A stretch of DNA of 64,000 nt from Pontederia crassipes. Taxonomy: Eukaryota; Streptophyta; Magnoliopsida; Commelinales; Pontederiaceae. The notes under the pieces are model-generated. The model was not told where the DNA came from. It searched no databases and saw only the letters and a list, made by a program, of their open reading frames with translations. The stretch covers positions 19,149,189 through 19,213,188 of the forward strand of contig CM060186.1 of assembly GCA_030549335.1 (NCBI GenBank), written 5' to 3'. This document shows positions 37,019 to 49,720 of the stretch, one piece after another. Numbering within the stretch: the first letter of the stretch is position 1; every line of letters starts with the position of its first letter. The position numbers were made by a program, and so were the translations under genes.

Positions 37019-38531
37019 AGAAATGCTGCTAAAAATAAGAACTTTCCGATCAAAAATGGAATGTAACACATCCAGCAGCTGCATTTATAAGTTTTACCAT
37101 AGGAGCCCGTGCATCCACTTCGATCACTTATTCTCTGTATATACTAGATACAGTTTGTAAAACATAAATTTCGATCTTTTGGTAAAACAGTTAGGCAGCT
37201 CTTGAAACAACATCGATCATGTCATGTCCTTTTCCTGAGCGTATATATATAATCCCAGTTATTACACTCCGTTATTTATCAGATTAGTCAGGTCATTTTG
37301 CCATTCAAAGTTGTGATCTTTTTTTCCTTGGATGCTGCCATAGAAGTGTATACATTGAGGTCTATAATACTCATGTTATGCGCACTGTTGGATGTAGAAA
37401 GAGAAAACATATGGCATCTTGGAAATATGCAGGTGGCCTTAAATGCATGACATGTGAAGGGTTTTGTTCATCCTTCTTTCCACCGGAGAGCTCGTTTATT
37501 CTTTTACCAGTTGGACTTGCCACTTGCCAGCTGCTGGCCACCATGCATTGCATTGCATCCACAGAGCTGTAAAAGCTGTGTGGAAGACCTCAAGGTATCT
37601 CATGCAAGCCATGACCTTGTGGCAAATGCAAATTAATTCATGACTTGGAAAGGCTTTGAATTAATTGTGTACATGATGTTTGTGTACAATATGGATGGGC
37701 ATGTTGAGAGACCATCGCAGCAAGATTTTTGGTGCAAAAAAAGTCTAACTCTCCAAAAAGAAATACGCTTTAGTTCATACATGCATGACTCCTTTTTTTC
37801 CCCACCAGTATACAGCAGATATCCAATTAATGAGAAGATATGTTATGTACTATGGTAGAACACCAATTCCATTGATGAACACACACACACACACATATAT
37901 ATATATCACATACATATATATTTATTTATTGCTGATCCAGATTCAGACAATACTCAAATCAGCCATCATTATTACTCCTTGATTGAGCACCAGGGAATCC
38001 AGTGGTACAAGCTCCAGCAAGGTGCAACCGTAGCGTGGATCCGACCATTACTCGCCGATCACACTGTTGTTCATAGTCGAGCTATGAGCAGAATATCATA
38101 TATTGATCTACTGATAATGAAATGTCAACAATAACTTGGTGAAGAGCAATTAACTCATGGCATGAAATTACATGGTCATTTGCTGCATCAAGCTGGGTGA
38201 GTAAATATCAGATAGTGCTTAACCCTTCATGCATACATACATATATGATCAGCATCCATCTGTACAACCAGAGGCAGTATTGTAGTAGCAGTACTACTCG
38301 CAGCTGCAGAGGCACCACCATGTGCACATCTTAACGGTGTTACGTCCCTGGAATTTAATGGTGCGCCCTGGCCATGTGTGACTCAGTGCATGGTGGGGAT
38401 GCATGCTTCAGGCCGGGCTGCCACGGATGACATGCAATCTGTTGGTTCTAATAAACGTTCGCAGTTTATTTCTGCATTCATTTTTATTTTATATAATCTG
38501 TATTAATTTCAGAGAATATATATATATGTAC
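37019..38531. other. Intergenic DNA
   Basis: No gene recognised. A (CA)n(TA)n microsatellite lies at about 37880-37907. Short ORFs (37371-37572) overlap on both strands without motifs. Confidence 0.4.
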
Positions 38532-38831
38532 TTAATTGGAAAGTGATGACGGAATTAATATGCTAACGATCGAACATGTGGAAAGTATAAAAGAGGACAT
38601 TACACGAACTTGAGTCACAGGCTTTGGCCACTTGGTGCCCGCATTTATAACATGAAATCTTGTGACATTAAGATGGCTTTCGTATGGAGATTGGGAGGTA
38701 TTCTTGACGTCGATGCCTAATTCAATTTCTCCAGTAGGTACAGAGACATTCTTAGACCCTTGTAAGCGGATAGGATAGAGAAAGAAAAGGTAGAAGTAAG
38801 ATACATTCAAAATCTTATATGCACTATGCAT
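38532..38831 (-). other. Unidentified ORF, possible exon
   Basis: A 99-codon frame. Its middle (about 38768-38600; begins GSKNVSVPTGEIELGIDV, ends GTKWPKPVTQ) looks protein-like and is preceded on the minus strand by a pyrimidine-rich run ending AG and followed by a GT. This would suit an internal exon fragment. I do not recognise the family, and no neighbouring exons were found. A gene fragment carried by a transposon is possible. Confidence 0.25.
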
Positions 38832-39599
38832 TCAAAGATACAAAATGGGAAGATATGCGTCCTCCTAATTCATATATGGGTGCAAGGGCTCTTATTTTAT
38901 ATTTCAATCCACGGTACATTTAGAAAAAGCACCTTACTTTGAATAGTATGTATGTAAGGCATACATAGTTAATTCTTGTGACGAATATTATACGGTATCA
39001 CTAAATGAATTGTTGAACAAGGTACAAGGAATTCATAGGGTGGGCAAAAGTTTTTATTAATAGAACGGCTCGAAAAGTGACTGATAATAATAGTTATTAA
39101 TTAATGCTTTTGAAAATATAGAAGTACTTCCTATGGAATAAATAGATCGATTTAATAATCAGAAGGAAATTTCTTATCACCATTTCATCAGGTTTATTAA
39201 TTGTTTCAGTTTTGATTCTTCTGAAGCATTTTTCTATGCAACTTATGATGATGTGATTCTTTATTAATATTTGCAATTTGCAATTTATGCTGATGTGATT
39301 CTATATTGTATATGATTTTGCATGACATATTGATCTAATTTCTGATGTGAGAAACAAATTAAGCTGTAAATAACAAAATATCTCGTGGTTGTAAATGCAT
39401 AAGTTAGGGTTTCATAATCATAGATTATGCATAAGTTAAAGTTTCATTAATTTTGAATTCCCATGCATGAAAGGAAAGCTTAATTTGTCACTATTTAACC
39501 TAAGATTCTCTCATGTTTATTTGGGACCTTTGAATTTCAACTATAACAGAACATACAAACCTTAACTATATATATGTGTTTGTCAGTGTCAGTCAAGCA
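38832..39599. other. AT-rich intergenic DNA
   Basis: Nothing recognised beyond small direct repeats (GTGATTCT and TGCAATTT words near 39250-39300). Confidence 0.4.
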
Positions 39600-42230
39600 G
39601 AATTTATTTTTGTCTTCTTACTCTTACATAAACTAGCCCGTTAAAGTTCTTAACTAGAGTAGGATAAAAGAGAACTTCCTAAACTAATTAGGATAATAAA
39701 TTTCTACACTAAATAAGATGAAAAATTATAATTATCTATAAAATAGAAAGATAAAAAGAGTATAGAATTCTAATCAGATTCTAAAAATTTTCCTTGTGAC
39801 TTAAAATTTTCAAAATCTAACCAACTGATAATGCAAGAAATTGAAGACTTTGGAATCCTTATGTTCTCATTGTAGCGTTGATTTGTCAATCTTGCTAATA
39901 CTTGACATCTAATGGAGAAGAGAAGTCATCTTCTTCTTACGTATCTACTCATGTCGAATGTCCTTATTGGTGACTTTAAATAAGTTACCAATAAAGACTA
40001 CAATTCTAAAAACTTGGCAGTTTTTCAATCTTAATTCAATTCCAAACCTGATGACATTTTATTCACATTGCAAGGACACTCTGAGCATTCCACCTCAGCA
40101 AAAATACTAAATCAGTAACAATCATTACTTCAAAACTTATTTGGTTATCTCAATGAAAAAGAAACTTAGATTCTCTTAAGCCTAAAATAGTGATACCCCA
40201 TAGAGTATCATGTTAAATCAAAACAACACTAGGAAGGAAGGAGTGAGTTGGAATTTACCTAGATATTAAATGCGCAATAGAACTAAGCCCTGACTACCTT
40301 GCTTTCGGCAGCATAATTGATTCATTGAAAGACACTAATTTACTAATATGAGTTGGGATGATTGACAACATCACAACTTGTATCATTTGACACTAATTTG
40401 ATATCCAAAACACTTCTTGACCTGAGCATCAAACCAACATCCATCATTAAAATCATTAGTAGAATAATCAAACATTCTTAAACAAGAATAGTATGCATAT
40501 GAGTCTTATAAAAATTTCAAGAGTCTTCCACATGATGGATGCAATGGAAGACCGATAAGCGTAGCAATCTATAAATATAGCATTTGCCCAAAACTCCTCC
40601 AAATAAAAAAGAATATAAAATGAGCTTTGTCAACTAAAATCCTACTCATCATTTTTGCAACTTCAATATACTAATTAATGTGCGCAAGTCCGCCTTTAAA
40701 CCAAAGTCTTCCAACACTCAAATACAATAAATACCTCTTCATTTGCGTTCTCTTTCAAGAAATACATCCAAATATTTCTCAAAAAGTCATCGATGAAGGT
40801 TAATACATGTTAAGAACCCAATTCTTTTAGGAATATGAGAAGAGCCCCAAACGTCAAGATGGATATGATTAAGAATACCTTTGGCTCTAACAAGTATAAT
40901 GCTTATGTAAAATCTCTTACCAAATATACAATGCTAGATTTGTCCAATTTACCAATAAACTAGTAAAACAAAAGTGATCTCTTATGGTGAAGAGACGATT
41001 CCTTCACATAAACAAATCTCAAATGCCACAATTGAGTATCACATAAATTAGATATAGAACTGGAAATGATTCCCTTCATTAAATCAGAGTCCAAATCTTA
41101 CAAGCCTTCATAAGCAGGAAATTCCCTTTCGAACCCTTAAGAACTTCATCCTCAACTTATTTTGCTTCATTGCTCCTAAAAGATACCAAGAGCGAGATCA
41201 AACTCTTCTTCAAGTCAAGCACATGTTGAATGCCATAAATGTCTTGATGACCCCAGCAAGTGGTTTAATTTGAACAGTCCAAACACTTTCAACTCTTCAT
41301 GGATGATAATTCTCTAAAAATAAATTATCATCATATAACTCATAAGAAAAAATAATCCTGGCAAGTTGTTATATATTAGGAGTCTTTGTACTCGGAACTC
41401 ATATGCAAGAAACTCAATAGTAGTGTCAATAATAGTGTTCCATAAAATATCACGTATCTTGAGTTACCATATTAGATTCTCAAATATGAAAAATCTTTGA
41501 ATGAATGCGTCTTTTTTTCAATTTGAGATACATATCCCTTTGTTTGTGACATGTGGCAAGATCTTCTCCTAAATTGACTTATGGAACCACCTTGATTCTT
41601 GGTCTTTCCTTTACCAACAAATAATCCAACATTCTCTTTGGGTGCTGCTGTCGCTAGAATCAAATTGCTGTCAATCTTCTCTTTATAGTACGAGTTAGCT
41701 CAAACTCTCTCGAAATATAGGTCAACACTATGATAAATCATGACCATTAAAAATACTTGTGAAAGGAGGCAAGGAATATAACGACGAAGTTTGATCTTCA
41801 TCTTCAACTTTGACACCGATTTTGACCAAATATGTGATAGTCGGAGTTCACTATTTGATATAATTAATTAGAGAGATTCCTTCATTAATTAGAATACATA
41901 GGTACTGCTTTTAATACAAGTCTACTTGTTATAGACTTAATCATATAGAGCCTTTTTTTATAAACAATAGTCTTCTACAAAGTAACATTCGATAGTGCTT
42001 CATCTTTGAGATAAAAGTGAATCAACAAAAGTTTTTTTTTATTTTCCAATTCAACTTATTTTTTCCAATCACAATGATCATCATGCCCTCTATCGTCAAG
42101 AACATGTTCATACTCATTTGCCAGAGAGAGAAACTTGATGAGCCATCAATTTTCTTGATTGCAATATAAACATTTAATATGTTATAGAAGGAAACTAGAA
42201 ACCACAGAAAACATTAAACAAGAATCAAAC
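39600..42230 (-). pseudogene. Ty1/copia polyprotein remnant
   Basis: On the minus strand, copia-type blocks are readable in gag-to-integrase order. A GAG-pre-integrase-like start WHLRF lies near 41040-40960. The integrase start AKGILNHIHLDVWGSS is at about 40880-40835. A downstream block EEFWANA lies near 40600, where copia integrases have FWAEA. Many stops and shifts interrupt it. A basic Ser/Gly-rich ORF at 41663-41472 lies in the gag region but lacks an intact zinc knuckle. LTRs for this copy were not found. Confidence 0.7.
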
Positions 42231-42289
42231 AAAAACTTTTAAAAAAATATTGATTATAAATAAGTTGGAATGGGTTATTAGTGGCTAAT

Positions 42290-42651
42290 TGACGCAGTAG
42301 GGAATCGTAAAGTGGAGAAAATTACAACTTTCGGACGAATCTCGAAAGAGGTTGACGGTTCAAAGCACCATCAATAGCTTGATAAACTCGAAATCCACCG
42401 AGGCTCGGAATCCATCGAAAATAAAATCACACAGGTTTAATGAATAATTGGATAATAATTGAGCTGCCAATAACAAAAGAGTTTATGCAACTGTCAATAA
42501 CAAAAGAGTTTATGCCTATTTATAGATATTTTACAATCAAATCTAAACTAATTTAAAAGATAACAATAGTAACTAATAGATTCTAATTAATCTAAAAAGA
42601 TAAATATAACAATAATAACTAATAAAATATAATTCTATCTCTCCTACATCA
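42290..42651 (-). repeat. 3' LTR of the GAG-only element (362 bp)
   Basis: Aligns with 44000-44334. It has an extra internal AAC/AATAACAAAAGAGTTTATG duplication (about 42464-42512) that is single in the other LTR. Confidence 0.85.
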
Positions 42652-43393
42652 GTCTCTTTTTCTTCAAAAGAGTTCGACCTCGAACTCTGAAAATTGAATA
42701 TGGAGGATCATGCTTCACATCTTGTTGTGGTCTTGTCTTCTTTCTCAACTTATTATATAATTCATTTAAACCATTCACCACCAAATAACAACATATTGTT
42801 TTCAAATCTTGATTTGAAAATGCAATCCGCATATTGCTATTGACAAAAACTTTCATGGATATTGGATCAATTTGAAGCATTTGAAGTAGATCTCTTTTGT
42901 TCGTTGACGAATTTAATTCTAAGATTTCATCCACCTCTTGAATAAATTTATCTTCTTTTGACTCAGAAGAAAAATCCAAAATAACTAACTCGTCAATATT
43001 TAGATGGATCTTGATATCTTCAATACTATCTGGCAATTCTTCAATTGGAGTTGTAACAACTTCTAAAAATAATTGATCTTCACAAGATTTTATAGATTCT
43101 AGAGTCTCGAGCATTTTATTGATTATATCCTTCAATCGTTGTTGAACTTTCTCAATCGAATTCTTGATGTTTTTCAAATGAACTTGCACTTCTTACAATA
43201 AATTTTGCCTCTCTTGTTGATATTTGTTTGATTGCTGAAAAACAAGATAATGATATGATGAAGGCAAAAAATATTCGACGAGTATTTTTTTCAACTTTCT
43301 CCATATCCGAATAGGTTGTTTGTGATAACAAACTCGTAGTTGTTTATTATCTTTCCACCAAGAAAGTGCTATGCCTGAAAATTTGTTGGCCAA
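42644..43393 (-). pseudogene. Gypsy-type gag with one in-frame stop
   Basis: Frame 43393-42644 is open except for one TAA at 43193-43195. The N-terminal part has the retrotransposon gag pattern (ALSWWKDN, then WRKLKKILVEYFLPSSY), corresponding to the conserved W..L...F.P core. The rest is charged and coiled-coil-like, ending RTLLKKKRLM at the LTR border. No zinc knuckle is visible. One nonsense change separates it from an intact frame; its N-terminus is uncertain because the duplicated leader precedes it. Confidence 0.7.
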
Positions 43394-43415
43394 TAATTTG
43401 GCTTGTTGAAATTCT

Positions 43416-43998
43416 GTAACACCCCCGGTCTAATCAAAATATTGTTCACTTTGGGCCTTGGCCCGCACGAATTTCAAACGTGTCTTGATAGGTGAAGAGG
43501 GTAGCTGCATATAAGCCCATGACCACCTTCGTATTTTACCCATGTGGAATTATTCATCAAACCATCTTGGTCCTTAGATTTCAGGTCATTACAATCTTCC
43601 CCCCATAAAGGGCTCAACGTCCTCGTTGAGCAGGGTTCGTGTTGGCCCATGGTCCGTGTTTCCCACATGGCTCAAGTGAGCACGCGAAGTCGACTCTTAT
43701 ACCATTCCGTAACACCTCCGGTCTAATCAAGATATTGTTCGCTTTGTGCCTTGGCCCACACGAATTTAAAACGCGTCTTGATAGGTGAAGAGGGTAGCTA
43801 CATATAAGCCCATGATCACCTTCATGTTTTGCCCATGTGAGACTATTCATCAAACCATCTTGGTCATTAGATCTCAGGTCGTTACAATCTTCCCCCCATA
43901 AAGGACTCAACGTTCTCGTTGAGCGGGGTCCGTGTTGGCCCATAGCCCGTGTTTTTCATATGACTCAAGTAAGCGCGCGAGGTCGGCTCTAATACCAC
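43416..43998 (-). repeat. Tandem duplication of leader and primer site (2 x ~293 bp)
   Basis: 43416-43708 and 43709-43998 are direct copies. Each begins, on the minus strand, with an initiator-Met-like primer site (TGGTATTAGAGCC beside the LTR; TGGTATAAGAGTC in the inner copy) and ends GGTGTTAC. They differ at scattered positions. Confidence 0.85.
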
Positions 43999-43999
43999 T

Positions 44000-44334
44000 T
44001 GATGCAGCAAGGGATCGTAAAGTAGAGGAGATTACAACTTTCGGACGAATCTCGAAAGAAGTTGACGGTTCAAAGCATCATCAATAGCTTGATAAACTCA
44101 GAATCCACCGAGGCTCGAAATCCATCGAGAATAAAACCACACAGGTTTAATGAATAATTAGATAATAATTGAACTATCAATAATAAAAGAGTTTATGCCT
44201 ATTTATAGACATTTTACAATCAAATCTAAACTAATTTAAAAGATAACAATAGTAACTAATGGATTCTAACTAATCTAAAAAGATAAATATAATAACAATA
44301 ACTAATAGAATATAATTCTATCTATCCTACATCA
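44000..44334 (-). repeat. 5' LTR of the GAG-only element (335 bp)
   Basis: Ends in CATCA on the minus strand, directly followed by the primer site AAGTGGTATTAGAGCC. It aligns along its length with 42290-42651. Confidence 0.85.
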
Positions 44335-45611
44335 CTAGTTAACCAAAAAGATGATGCACATAACCTATTAAAAAAATCTTATGAAAATTGTGTTTAAATA
44401 ATGCTAGGATCCTATAACAAAACTGAATTTGAACATAAACTAACTAATAGAGACTCAAGTTTAGGTTCTCAAGAATTTTGAAATAGAGAATTGGCCTTAA
44501 ATTAGACTTGTTAATTTACACAAATAAACCTGAAATAGTGTGCTACAAAGTAGCACAATTCCGAAGATAACAAATTTTTGACAAACAAAGTGGGGGCGAA
44601 AAAAATTAACTAGTTGCTAATTCTCATGGTCATCCTAATTAGTATGTATCAGTGATGCTATGAATTAGAAGTAAATTTTATACCATGTTTGTATAGCCAT
44701 AAAAATATAGCAAAAGGAACTAGAAAGTAAACAAATTCAATGACATCTTTTGCAATAGATATTTGATTAGGTTTTGTAGTAACTAAAAATTACGAAATTA
44801 ATCTAGTATGACAAGGAAGTTTAATTTCCAAGGAATCCAAAATTATTTAAAACTAATACCTGCAAAAAAAACTTATGGATTAAAAGGTAAGAACATGTCA
44901 TAGTGCTATGGACAACTATGAGACCAATTTGATAATAATTCATGTAGATAATATAAAATTATGATAATTATTTAGTTGATAATATGTTAAGTAGTCTATT
45001 GAACCCTATTAGAATTAAAAATATTTTTGCAAATAAAATTATAAAATTTACAATAGGCATGTCTCAAATTTTTAGCATTATGTAGAAAATTATTTCATGA
45101 TTTTATTGAATAAATGCATATATAAAATCATAGTTAAATATATGTTAGATCTTATAGAAATCTAGTATTAGTGAAAATGTTGAATATTTGTAAAATAATG
45201 AATACATTGAAAATCATAAATGTTATATATAGCTACTCAAGCACTACAAAATGGAACAAATTTTAGGTGTGATTATTGAATTCCCATATAACTATATTTT
45301 AAGAGACAAAATATGATATCGGCATTTAACTTCATCCTGTCTACTTTAAATGAAAATTAAGACGAGTTAAATGGGAGTCAATACTTTAACTTATGACTTT
45401 TACATTCAATATCACTCAAATGGTCAAATATAGAATTAGAATAAAATTATATTAAGTGTTCTGATTGTTATTGGGATAAAAATAAAGAATCTGGTTTCTA
45501 TAAATATGATTATTTTCCATTATTGTTGAGATTAATGTGTTGATAAATTCAACGAAAACTTGGTATTAAGATAATTGACCACAAAATGACAAAGTTATGT
45601 AAGGAGATCCC
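44335..45611. other. AT-rich intergenic DNA
   Basis: No gene recognised. A CACTACAAAATGG at 45242 resembles a CACTA end but has no matching partner or subterminal repeats. Confidence 0.4.
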
Positions 45612-47986
45612 TTACATTTCATTAGGACTTAATATTACAATGTCTTAGATTTTATTTCACTATTATGTATTTAGCAAGCATGCAACTGAATATTTATTTT
45701 TATATATTTAATAATATTTGTGTGTTATGATTTTCCAATGATAATAAAGAAAGCATGAGTGCATGACAAGCCATAAGGGCTATATTATGATGCATAAATA
45801 ATTACATTATGTATGATATATAATTGCATTGATGGATTTAAAAATAAATCATGTGCAACTAAGGCTTAATAAATATGATTAGAGAAAATCTTTTATTAAA
45901 CATTGCAGAGATAGCACATGGAACCCTTGTTGAGGGTCGCTCGATTGATCATCATTCTAGTACGCTTGATCATCTAGAAGATGAAATATTCTTCAATAAT
46001 TATTTGATATATTGTCATGATGATAACTGTATTGTCATATTTTTTATGCATATATCAATTATATATGGTTCAATGTAATGATTGTATTAATTACAATTAA
46101 AGGTAGAGCCAAGTGCATGCACATAGAGCACGTTTAGGCATTGAAATAATGATAAAGTGTATATTGTTATTTGTGTGGTCAGTGGACATAAGTTGTTTAA
46201 AAGTTGCCCATGATCCAACCCTATTGTCATCCGTTTTTTTGTTTAATTTTGAAGCATCTAAACTTATCATTGCCCGACAAGAAATCTATCAAATAACAAA
46301 ATTAGCAACTCAAATAGTTGCGACGCTAATTCTATGCCAATAGCGTTTAAATAGAGACACCGTTGGATCGATCAAACACGACTCTAAGTGCCTCCTCGTA
46401 GCATTACATTTCATTAGGACTTAATATTACAATGTCTTAGATTTTATTTCACTATTATGTATTTAGCAAGCATGCAACTGAATATTTATTTTTATATATT
46501 TAATAATATTTGTGTGTTATGATTTTCCAATGATAATAAAGAAGGCATGAGTGCATGACAAGCCATAAGGGCTATATTATGATGCATAAATAATTACATT
46601 ATGTATGATATATAATTGCATTGATGGATTTAAAAATAAATCATGTGCAACTAAGGCTTAATAAATATGATTAGAGAAAATCTTTTATTAAACATTGCAG
46701 AGATAGCACATGGAACCCTTGTTGAGGGTCGCTCGATTGATCATCATTCTAGTACGCTTGATCATCTAGAAGATGAAATATTCTTCAATAATTATTTGAT
46801 ATATTGTCATAATGATAACTGTATTGTCATATTTTTTATGCATATATCAATTATATATGGTTCAATGTAATGATTGTATTAATTACAATTAAAGGTAGAG
46901 CCAAGTGCATGTACATAGAGCACGTTTAGGCATTGAAATAATGATAAAGTGTATATTGTTATCTGTGTGGTCAGTGGACGTAAGTTGTTTAAAAGTTGCC
47001 CATGATCCAACCCTATTGTCATCCGTTTTTTGTTTAATTTTGAAGCATCTAAAATTATCATTGCCCGACAAGAAATCTATCAAATAACAAAATTAGCAAC
47101 TCAAATAGTTGCGACGCTAATTCTATGCCAATAGCGTTTAAATAGAGACACCGTTGGATCGATCAAACACGACTCTAAGTGCCTCCTCGTAGCATTACAT
47201 TTCATTAGGACTTAATATTACAATGTCTTAGATTTTATTTCACTATTATGTATTTAGCAAGCATGCAACTGAATATTTATTTTTATATATTTAATAATAT
47301 TTGTGTGTTATGATTTTCCAATGATAATAAAGAAGGCATGAGTGCATGACAAGCCATAAGGGCTATATTATGATGCATAAATAATTACATTATGTATGAT
47401 ATATAATTGCATTGATGGATTTAAAAATAAATCATGTGCAACTAAGGCTTAATAAATATGATTAGAGAAAATCTTTTATTAAACATTGCAGAGATAGCAC
47501 ATGGAACCCTTGTTGAGGGTCGCTCGATTGATCATCATTCTAGTACGCTTGATCATCTAGAAGATGAAATATTCTTCAATAATTATTTGATATATTGTCA
47601 TGATGATAACTGTATTGTCATATTTTTTATGCATATATCAATTATATATGGTTCAATGTAATGATTGTATTAATTACAATTAAAGGTAGAGCCAAGTGCA
47701 TGTACATAGAGCACGTTTAGGCATTGAAATAATGATAAAGTGTATATTGTTATCTGTGTGGTCAGTGGACGTAAGTTGTTTAAAAGTTGCCCATGATCCA
47801 ACCTTATTGTCATCCGTTTTTTTGTTTAATTTTGAAGCATCTAAAATTATCATTGCCCGACAAGAAATCTATCAAATAACAAAATTAGCAACTCAAATAG
47901 TTGCGACGCTAATTCTATGCCAATAGCGTTTAAATAGAGACACCGTTGGATCGATCAAACACGACTCTAAGTGCCTCCTCGTAGCA
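45612..47986. repeat. Three tandem ~791-bp units (transposon-junction repeat)
   Basis: Units 45612-46403, 46404-47194 and 47195-47986 are nearly identical; only a handful of substitutions and one T-run length change were seen. Each consists of ~660 bp of AT-rich flank plus the first 131 bp of the CACTA element that continues intact after unit 3. The small ORFs repeated in each unit lack known motifs. Confidence 0.92.
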
Positions 47987-48814
47987 TCTATTTAGTATCG
48001 CATTAACGTTACATCATGTCGGCGCTAAAAATGGTGCCATTAATTGCGATGCTACTTAGACGCTATTATCACACACGAAAATTGAAAAATGTGCGATAAA
48101 TTATAGCGTTGTATTAGCTTGATACCATGGGACACTAAATTAACGTCAAAGTAATAGCGACGCTAAATTGACGCTAGATCAAAAGTCGATATTGGCGTCG
48201 GAAGTTTGTGATGCTATTGTGAGGTTAATGCGACACTATTTCTTTGCATCATTAATGAGTCGCTGATGTAACACAATGGTACATTGATTTGTATTTAAAT
48301 ATGTAATGTTAATTTTTATAACTATATATGTTACCTATACTGAGTTTAATGAATAAATAGATTACATATTCCTAATTAAATATATATGTTATCTACATAT
48401 GTGTTCCTATACTATATGTTACCTATACTATATGTGTTACCTAGATATGCAATCCTATACTATATGTTACCTATACAAATATACATATACAGTAATTATA
48501 GATGTATTGATGTATATATACCTACATGCGTATGAACACATGTCAATATATTATACATACAATATATATATATAATATCATATATTAATTATAGATAAGT
48601 TATTTTTATATTCTTAATCATGGATATGTATAATTAGATATACAAACACATACATATGTATAAATTTCTTAATTTAACTAATAAGAAAACTATATCACTT
48701 GATTTCATGCTGATAATTATATGATTAAACAAAAGTATTCATACATATTATGATAATTGTATGCTAACATAGTACACATTTATTAATATGAATAGTATAA
48801 AACATATAGTTTAT

Positions 48815-48818
<4 letters not shown>

Positions 48819-48849
<31 letters not shown>
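48819..48849. repeat. (TA)n with flanking (CA)n/(GT)n
   Basis: About 15 TA units followed by CACACA and GTGTGTGTGT runs, inside the CACTA element. Confidence 0.9.
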
Positions 48850-48856
<7 letters not shown>

Positions 48857-49139
48857 CTATGTGTGTGTGTATATATACATACATATATATTGATATAATT
48901 AGATATACATATACATATATATACTTTAGTGCCACCTCCACGTCGCATTAGCGACGCATCTAACTAGTGACACATTGACTTCATAATATTGTCGCAATAG
49001 TATCGCATAATCGTGCTAGTAGTTTAGCGTCTCAATTTGTCTCCAATGCGATGCTATTTTCCACCTTAGCGTCACATTCCTAAGATGCTAACATGCGGGG
49101 CTATTTGGCATATTTTATAATTAATTCTACGAATCCTAA

Positions 49140-49720
49140 CCTCCTTTATTTTAATCAGACGCTTCGTAGCACACACATTCACCGCCCACCGATCCCTCTT
49201 TCCCACTTCCCCTTTTTTAATCAGATCCCATCTACTGCTGCACGTGCCGTCCTCCTTCTCTTGTCGCTGCTGCCCGGATGCCTCAATGCTAGTCAATAGG
49301 ATGCCTACTCTTCCTCCTCTGTCGTCGTAGCTCCACCGGGTTCCGCCGTGCCTCCAGCTTCATCTTCTTCCTCGCCTCCGTCGCTCCCAAACCTGGAGAT
49401 ATGCTGCTGCCTCTGTCGTCGCCTCCACCCAAGCAGCTGTTGAAGCTGATATTGGGGTTGTAGGGTATGCGACTCATGCCCCTACACCTCAATGTCCGCG
49501 AGTTCCCGGCTGCAACCCTCAATGGGTAGGCTTATCCATGAGCTTCATCTTTGATCTCTGGTGAGCGACCGCCGATGTCGGAGTCCCCACCGCTGACATT
49601 GGGGCTGTAGGTTATGCGGCTCAGGCCCCTGCACCTCAATGTCCACTAGTGCCCTGCCACCACCCTATGAGGCTCGTTCGCGAGTGCCCCACTGCCGATG
49701 TTAGAGTCCCGTCGCCGCAG
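49140..49720. other. GC-rich island inside the CACTA element
   Basis: Sharply more GC-rich than its surroundings, with CCTCCGTCG-type runs. A ~145-bp direct duplication is visible: ATATTGGGGTTGTAGG near 49450 and ACATTGGGGCTGTAGG near 49595, both followed by CACCTCAATGTCC. It could be the transposon's own promoter/first-exon region or captured host DNA. No protein family was recognised in any frame. Confidence 0.5.

Larger units (their letters stand above)
42290..44334 (-). mobile_element. Small GAG-only LTR element (TR-GAG-like)
   Basis: LTRs at 44334-44000 and 42651-42290 flank only a primer site, a duplicated leader and a gag ORF. LTR ends are TGATGTAGG...CTGCATCA on the minus strand. Flanks CTAAT (42285-42289) and CTAGT (44335-44339) form a 5-bp target duplication with one mismatch. 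No protease or pol. Size and content match the non-autonomous TR-GAG type described in plants. It must borrow enzymes from another element. Confidence 0.8.

Noticed and set aside
36886..37160. ORFs with poly-Pro/poly-Gly runs
   Set aside because: Translations of the GA/poly(G) simple repeat.
45242..45254. CACTACAAAATGG as left end of the CACTA element
   Set aside because: The flanking AAG does not match TTG at the right end and no subterminal repeats follow; CCCGACAAGAAATCTATCA at 47856 fits both TIR and TSD.
45875..47926. Repeated 60-76-codon ORFs in each tandem unit
   Set aside because: They recur only because the DNA is tandemly repeated; no motif, and one copy shifts frame through a T-run change, so no coding constraint is evident.
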